NCBI GenBank assembly: GCA_023818865.1 | Contig: JAMWDF010000079.1 | Coordinates: 1 to 9,740 of the forward strand | Reading direction: 5' to 3' | Source: Candidatus Omnitrophota bacterium | GTDB lineage: Bacteria; Ratteibacteria; UBA8468; B48-G9; DSTR01 | DNA length: 9,740 nucleotides | Part shown: piece after piece, positions 7,218-9,740 of the stretch | Layout: each line of letters begins with the position of its first letter | Numbering within the stretch: position 1 is the first letter of the stretch | Translations under genes and position numbers: made by a program | Notes under the pieces: model-generated | The model's database searches: none | Seen by the model: only the letters and a program-made list of their open reading frames with translations | Told to the model about the DNA's origin: nothing

Positions 7218-7589
7218 CTAGCCATATCGTTGGTCAGAAAAATCCTCTCTTTTTTCAAGAAAACACTGACATCTTTTTTGCCTTAAAATCTCCGTCTGCT
7301 CAGCCAGAGTATTAATAAATCTGTCCTGCCTGGCTAGTCCTCCAGCCATTTTTTGGTCAAGAGCAGAATAGTGCTTAAACCCTCGGCATTTCATCTCTTT
7401 AACCAGCTGTTCATGTCGCCGATATAAAGCTTTTAACCGGCCAACCCATCGTCTTGTCTCTGGATGATTAATATATCCACCCCTGGTTGGTTTCCTGGTC
7501 AAAATGTTCCAGACAGCGTGAAGTTCCCGATGTTCACCCAACAGATGACTACGACAAAGATACTTTGGCGGAATATCCCAAATTCTCAT
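7218..7589 (-). CDS. Pyrimidine dimer DNA glycosylase / endonuclease V-like protein
   Basis: A 123-residue protein of the T4 endonuclease V (DenV) family, which cleaves the glycosyl bond at UV-induced cyclobutane pyrimidine dimers and nicks the abasic site. The recognisable core is MRIWDIPPKYLC (1-12) followed by HLLGEHREL (15-23), aligning with HLMAEYREL of the T4 enzyme. E22 matches the catalytic Glu23 of T4, and R21 the adjacent arginine. NHPETRRWVGRLKALYRRHEQLVKEM (from about 41) carries the family's helices. T4 enzyme uses the alpha-amino group of Thr2, exposed after Met removal. Here residue 2 is Arg, which normally prevents Met removal, so Met1 itself would supply the amine. The last 40 residues are basic and less conserved. 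The ATG has only a weak AAGG upstream. It lies between a membrane miniprotein gene and the sugar isomerase gene. Confidence 0.85.
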   Translation of the reverse strand: MRIWDIPPKYLCRSHLLGEHRELHAVWNILTRKPTRGGYINHPETRRWVGRLKALYRRHEQLVKEMKCRGFKHYSALDQKMAGGLARQDRFINTLAEQTEILRQKRCQCFLEKREDFSDQRYG

Positions 7590-7692
7590 GTTGCCCAGCC
7601 TTTAAGAAAAGCAGCCCATAGAACTTATACTCCACTTACCCTGGTTAACCTACAGTTTTTCCCCATATTGATTTTACGCTGCCTCCGACCTC

Positions 7693-7800
7693 CTATTTTT
7701 GCGCGATTTTCTCAATCGCTTCAACCAATCGGTAAAACAAATAAAGAAAAATTCCGGCTATCACCCAATGTACTATGGTACCAAACCACGAAAAAACCAT
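7693..7800 (-). CDS. 35-residue single-pass membrane miniprotein
   Basis: A very short gene with good signals. AGGAGGAG ends two bases before the ATG, with the AGGAG core centred at a usable distance. The product begins MVFSWFGTIVHWVIAGIFLY and ends FYRLVEAIEKIAQK. Residues 2-23 are hydrophobic and can span the membrane once, and the last 12 form a charged amphipathic helix (E, K, R), probably in the cytoplasm. A promoter-like pair lies upstream (7883-7855). I do not recognise a family. Such miniproteins commonly bind and tune a larger membrane protein; the MscS-type channel in the same direction is a possible partner, but nothing in the sequence shows it. The gene is followed after 103 nt by the DNA glycosylase gene. 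Confidence 0.6.
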   Translation of the reverse strand: MVFSWFGTIVHWVIAGIFLYLFYRLVEAIEKIAQK

Positions 7801-7854
7801 TTCTCCTCCTGGTTAAGCAGCCTAAAAAAATGAACTTCTTCTATTTATTGTCAA

Positions 7855-7883
7855 ATTTAACTTACTTCCACCGGTGAAGTCAA
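7855..7883 (-). promoter_or_regulatory. Candidate sigma-70 promoter for the membrane miniprotein
   Basis: On the minus strand TTGACT (7883-7878) is followed after 17 bases by TTAAAT (7860-7855), giving a leader of about 47 bases to the ATG at 7800. The -35 is one base off consensus and the -10 two. The spacer contains the 8-bp palindrome CACCGGTG (7869-7876), which could be a regulator site or chance. Confidence 0.4.
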
Positions 7884-7916
7884 GCAAAATAGCTTTTGGC
7901 AATACCCATTTGTTGA

Positions 7917-8099
7917 TCAAATTGATGTTTCAAATAGTCGCCCAGGGACTAATTTTTTCACCAGCCGTTTACCACCTTCAAGAATCTTGATGCAGAGAAA
8001 ATCAACATTAGAACGATAACTTAGCTCCAATCCTCTCATCAACCTTTGTTCTTTCAAAACCCCACCACTACCTGAACAATTACCGCCAGACGCTCCCAT
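7917..8099 (-). CDS. Doubtful small ORF, 60 residues, divergent from cas6
   Basis: From ATG 8099 the frame encodes 60 residues: a glycine/serine-rich start (MGASGGNCSGSGGV), then a basic part (LEGGKRLVKKLVPGRLF) ending ETSI. It extends upstream to a TTG at 8150 without a better start, and no ribosome binding site is placed correctly. I recognise no family. The lysine-rich second half reads somewhat like protein, so a remnant of a lost gene is as likely as a real small gene. It may also be noncoding. Confidence 0.2.
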   Translation of the reverse strand: MGASGGNCSGSGGVLKEQRLMRGLELSYRSNVDFLCIKILEGGKRLVKKLVPGRLFETSI

Positions 8100-8112
8100 C
8101 TCTTTAAAAGAT

Positions 8113-8145
8113 TTGACAACACAAATATACCAATTAAAATATAAT
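8113..8145 (+). promoter_or_regulatory. Candidate cas operon promoter, giving a leaderless or near-leaderless message
   Basis: TTGACA at 8113-8118 is a perfect -35. Two -10 candidates follow: TAAAAT (8135-8140, 16-base spacing) and a perfect TATAAT (8140-8145, but 21-base spacing). The cas6 ATG is at 8154, so transcription would start about 0 to 7 bases before it. The bases between (GACAAAAT) hold no ribosome binding site, which agrees with leaderless translation. Confidence 0.55.
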
Positions 8146-8153
8146 GACAAAAT

Positions 8154-9113
8154 ATGAAAAGTTTGGGACTGAACATTTATAGATTTCAGGTAGAGACATC
8201 TTTCACAAGCGCGGCACTATTACCAGAATTTAAAGGCGCAACATTTAGAGGAGCCTTTGGAATATCTCTGAAAGAAATTTCTTGCCTAAACAAAGCCTGC
8301 AAGAATTGTAATCTTTGTCTGATAAATAAACAATGTCCTTACAAACAACTTTTCGCAGTGGAAATTGAAAAAAATCAAGTTCACAATATCCCTTCTCCGA
8401 TCATTCTTGAACCACCATATGACAGAAGGACAGTCTACAGTGCGGGTAGTGAGCTTGTTTTTAGTTTTGTAGTTATTGGCAGAATGATTGAATATTTCCC
8501 TTATCTTATCCTGACATTGAAAAAGATGGGGGAAAAAGGCATTGGGATAAAAAATAGACGGGGCAATTTTATCATCCGAAATATAAAAAGTGATAACACG
8601 ACCGTCTACGACGGCGAAAAGGAGATCCTCTACCCCTATAAAAACCCTCAAAAAATTACCCTTCCCCAGAAAGATGTCAAAGCCGTAAGTTTGGAATTTC
8701 TGTCCCCGACAAGAATAAAATCAGACGGTAAACTAACAAAAGATTTGCCTTTTTCCCTCCTGGTAAAGACTCTCTTAAGAAGATTGTCTTTATTGAAGAA
8801 AAACTACTGCGAAAGCAGCGATTTCACTATTAATTATGAAAAAATTAAGGAAACAGCCAGGGAGGTGGAAACAGTCTCCTGCAATTTAAAATGGTATGAT
8901 TGGGAACGCTTTTCCACCAGACAAAACACCAGAATGAAGTTAGGGGGATTTCTCGGGAAAATAACTTATTTAGGTAACCTTGGTGATTTTCTCCAGTATC
9001 TGAAAGTTGGAGAACTTATTCACATCGGCAAGAATGCCTCCTTTGGTTTGGGCAAATATGCTATAATCAGATACTATGATGATGCAGAAGACTGGGGTGA
9101 TCTCAAAGCGTGA
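8154..9113 (+). CDS. cas6: CRISPR endoribonuclease Cas6 (RAMP protein), type III-associated
   Basis: Cuts the repeat segments of the CRISPR precursor RNA to make guide RNAs. The 319 residues match the broad Cas6 family with a cysteine-rich insert (PF10040 type) from end to end. FKGATFRGAFG (26-36) is the conserved first RAMP strand and loop. A cysteine cluster follows (C44, C49, C52, C55, C61; CPYKQLF), probably binding zinc. Then come EPPYDRR (86-92), GEKGIGIKNRRGNF (126-139), GGFLGKITYLG (264-274) and the C-terminal glycine-rich loop IHIGKNASFGLGKY (289-302). H290 and K293 in that loop are candidate active-site or RNA-contact residues. The start at 8154 matches the family's N-terminus exactly although there is no ribosome binding site. 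Its last codons overlap cas10. A+T content is high: one 60-base line, 8221-8280, has 21 G or C. The CRISPR array it serves is not in view. Confidence 0.92.
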   Translation: MKSLGLNIYRFQVETSFTSAALLPEFKGATFRGAFGISLKEISCLNKACKNCNLCLINKQCPYKQLFAVEIEKNQVHNIPSPIILEPPYDRRTVYSAGSELVFSFVVIGRMIEYFPYLILTLKKMGEKGIGIKNRRGNFIIRNIKSDNTTVYDGEKEILYPYKNPQKITLPQKDVKAVSLEFLSPTRIKSDGKLTKDLPFSLLVKTLLRRLSLLKKNYCESSDFTINYEKIKETAREVETVSCNLKWYDWERFSTRQNTRMKLGGFLGKITYLGNLGDFLQYLKVGELIHIGKNASFGLGKYAIIRYYDDAEDWGDLKA

Positions 9114-9740
9114 GTCTGTGATACTTGCCTCTCTTTTGCATGATATCGGTAAGTTCTATCAACGGGCGTATCCAGAGGAAACCATACTTTCACGAATTAC
9201 TTGTAATCTTCAACAATACATATGCCCGTACCACCGACATGGAAGATTCTTTACTCACAAGCATGTTCTCTGGACAAATGAATTCTTTGAAAAATATTTC
9301 AGGCAGTTATCAGATGTTGCAAATTTTGCTATTTATCATCATAAGCCTGATAAATATGAACACAAAATAATCCAACTTGCTGACTGGCTTTCAAGTGGAG
9401 AAAGAATTAAGAGGCCAGAGGATGCGATTGACGGAATTACCCCTGAAACATCAAAGACAGAACCATTAATCTCTATTTTTTCCCAAATAAAATTAAATCA
9501 ATCTATAGAGGAATACTTTTGTAAGACGGTTCCAGTTAGTTCAAATATTGAATCTCTGTTTCCGGTTAAGACGAAACAAGAAGCAGTTAATAGTGAAACA
9601 AATTTCAGGAACCTGTGGGATGCATTTGAAAGCGAAATCAGTAAGATAAATCCCAACACGTCTTTTCAAAAACTGTTCATGAAGATTTTTTCTTTGCTTG
9701 AAAAATACACCCTTTTCGTTCCATCTTCTGCTTACAAGGA
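9097..9740 (+). CDS. csm1: Type III CRISPR Cas10/Csm1, N-terminal HD-nuclease part, cut by window edge
   Basis: Large subunit of a type III interference complex. Its HD domain cuts single-stranded DNA, and its Palm domain (outside the window) makes cyclic oligoadenylate signals. The frame is open from 9067 to the window end. LASLLHDIGKFYQRA holds the HD pair (bases 9139-9144). HGRFFTHKHVLW, IYHHKPDKYEHKII, LADWLSSGER and, at the very edge, YTLFVPSSAYK follow in the order seen in Csm1 proteins, where the DxSLxDH histidine motif should come next. ATGs at 9076, 9079 and 9082 are possible starts. GTG 9097 places the HD motif at residues 15-16, as is usual for the family, and overlaps cas6 by 17 bases; none has a strong ribosome binding site, so coupling to cas6 is likely. 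Subtype A is favoured by the HD-region style, but III-B and III-D cannot be excluded without the next genes. Confidence 0.9.
   Translation, partial: MISKRESVILASLLHDIGKFYQRAYPEETILSRITCNLQQYICPYHRHGRFFTHKHVLWTNEFFEKYFRQLSDVANFAIYHHKPDKYEHKIIQLADWLSSGERIKRPEDAIDGITPETSKTEPLISIFSQIKLNQSIEEYFCKTVPVSSNIESLFPVKTKQEAVNSETNFRNLWDAFESEISKINPNTSFQKLFMKIFSLLEKYTLFVPSSAYK

Larger units (their letters stand above)
7801..8153. other. 353-nt divergent intergenic region between the minus-strand block and cas6
   Basis: Holds outward-facing promoter-like signals at both ends: one for the membrane miniprotein (7855-7883, minus) and one for cas6 (8113-8145, plus). Between them is only the doubtful minus-strand frame at 7917-8099. 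I see no CRISPR repeats, tRNA or inverted repeats marking a mobile element. Composition moves here from mixed to A+T-rich, so this is a candidate junction of a transferred CRISPR-Cas block. Confidence 0.5.

Noticed and set aside
7464..7877. Plus-strand 137-residue frame
   Set aside because: It runs antisense through the glycosylase start, and the small membrane gene with its strong ribosome binding site lies on the other strand. No recognisable motifs.
7801..8153. CRISPR array or leader between the blocks
   Set aside because: No direct repeat of 20 bases or more with regular spacing could be found by eye anywhere in the window.
9125..9370. Plus-strand 81-residue frame inside cas10
   Set aside because: Out of frame with the HD-domain reading, which is continuous and carries conserved motifs.

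Overview
The window looks like bacterial chromosome of middling G+C, with AGGAG-type ribosome binding sites, GTG and TTG starts alongside ATG, and short or 4-bp overlapping gene junctions. I cannot name the phylum. The mix of sugar oxidoreductase, UroD-like protein, xylose-isomerase-like TIM barrel and beta-propeller protein recalls polysaccharide-degrading bacteria and uncultured candidate lineages, but that is only an inference.

Layout. At the left edge (2-748, +) is the 3' part of a DNA polymerase IV gene. From about 750 to 7800 everything recognisable is on the minus strand. Read in transcription order, it holds a 35-residue membrane miniprotein (7800-7693), a pyrimidine-dimer DNA glycosylase (7589-7218), a sugar isomerase/epimerase-like TIM barrel (7200-6382), an MscS-type channel (6285-5224), a UroD-superfamily protein (5020-3902), a sialidase-like beta-propeller protein (3884-2778) and a Gfo/Idh/MocA oxidoreductase (2781-1810). 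Two decayed genes follow. One is a CBM9-like carbohydrate-binding domain (1763-1336) that reads through only if two single-base frameshifts are repaired. The other is a right-handed beta-helix protein (1291-752) broken by an in-frame TAA and a later loss of frame. The UroD/propeller/oxidoreductase trio is tightly packed (17-nt gap, then ATGA overlap) and is probably one transcript for handling a sugar derivative. The broken genes behind it suggest this locus once carried more carbohydrate-active functions.

The 353-nt gap at 7801-8153 separates this block from a plus-strand CRISPR-Cas locus: cas6 (8154-9113), overlapped by the HD-nuclease end of cas10/csm1 (9097 to the window edge). This part is visibly richer in A+T than the left part. 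The locus starts with cas6 and continues out of the window, so effector subunits, the array, and adaptation or ancillary genes cannot be seen. cas6 has a promoter so close to its start codon, and so little ribosome binding site, that its message is probably leaderless.

I found no tRNA, rRNA, CRISPR array, insertion sequence or strong rho-independent terminator in the window. The most interesting items are the type III cas boundary with its leaderless start, the UroD/propeller/dehydrogenase trio of unknown substrate, the two reconstructable pseudogenes, the membrane miniprotein, and the repair glycosylase whose N-terminus lacks the T4-type threonine.
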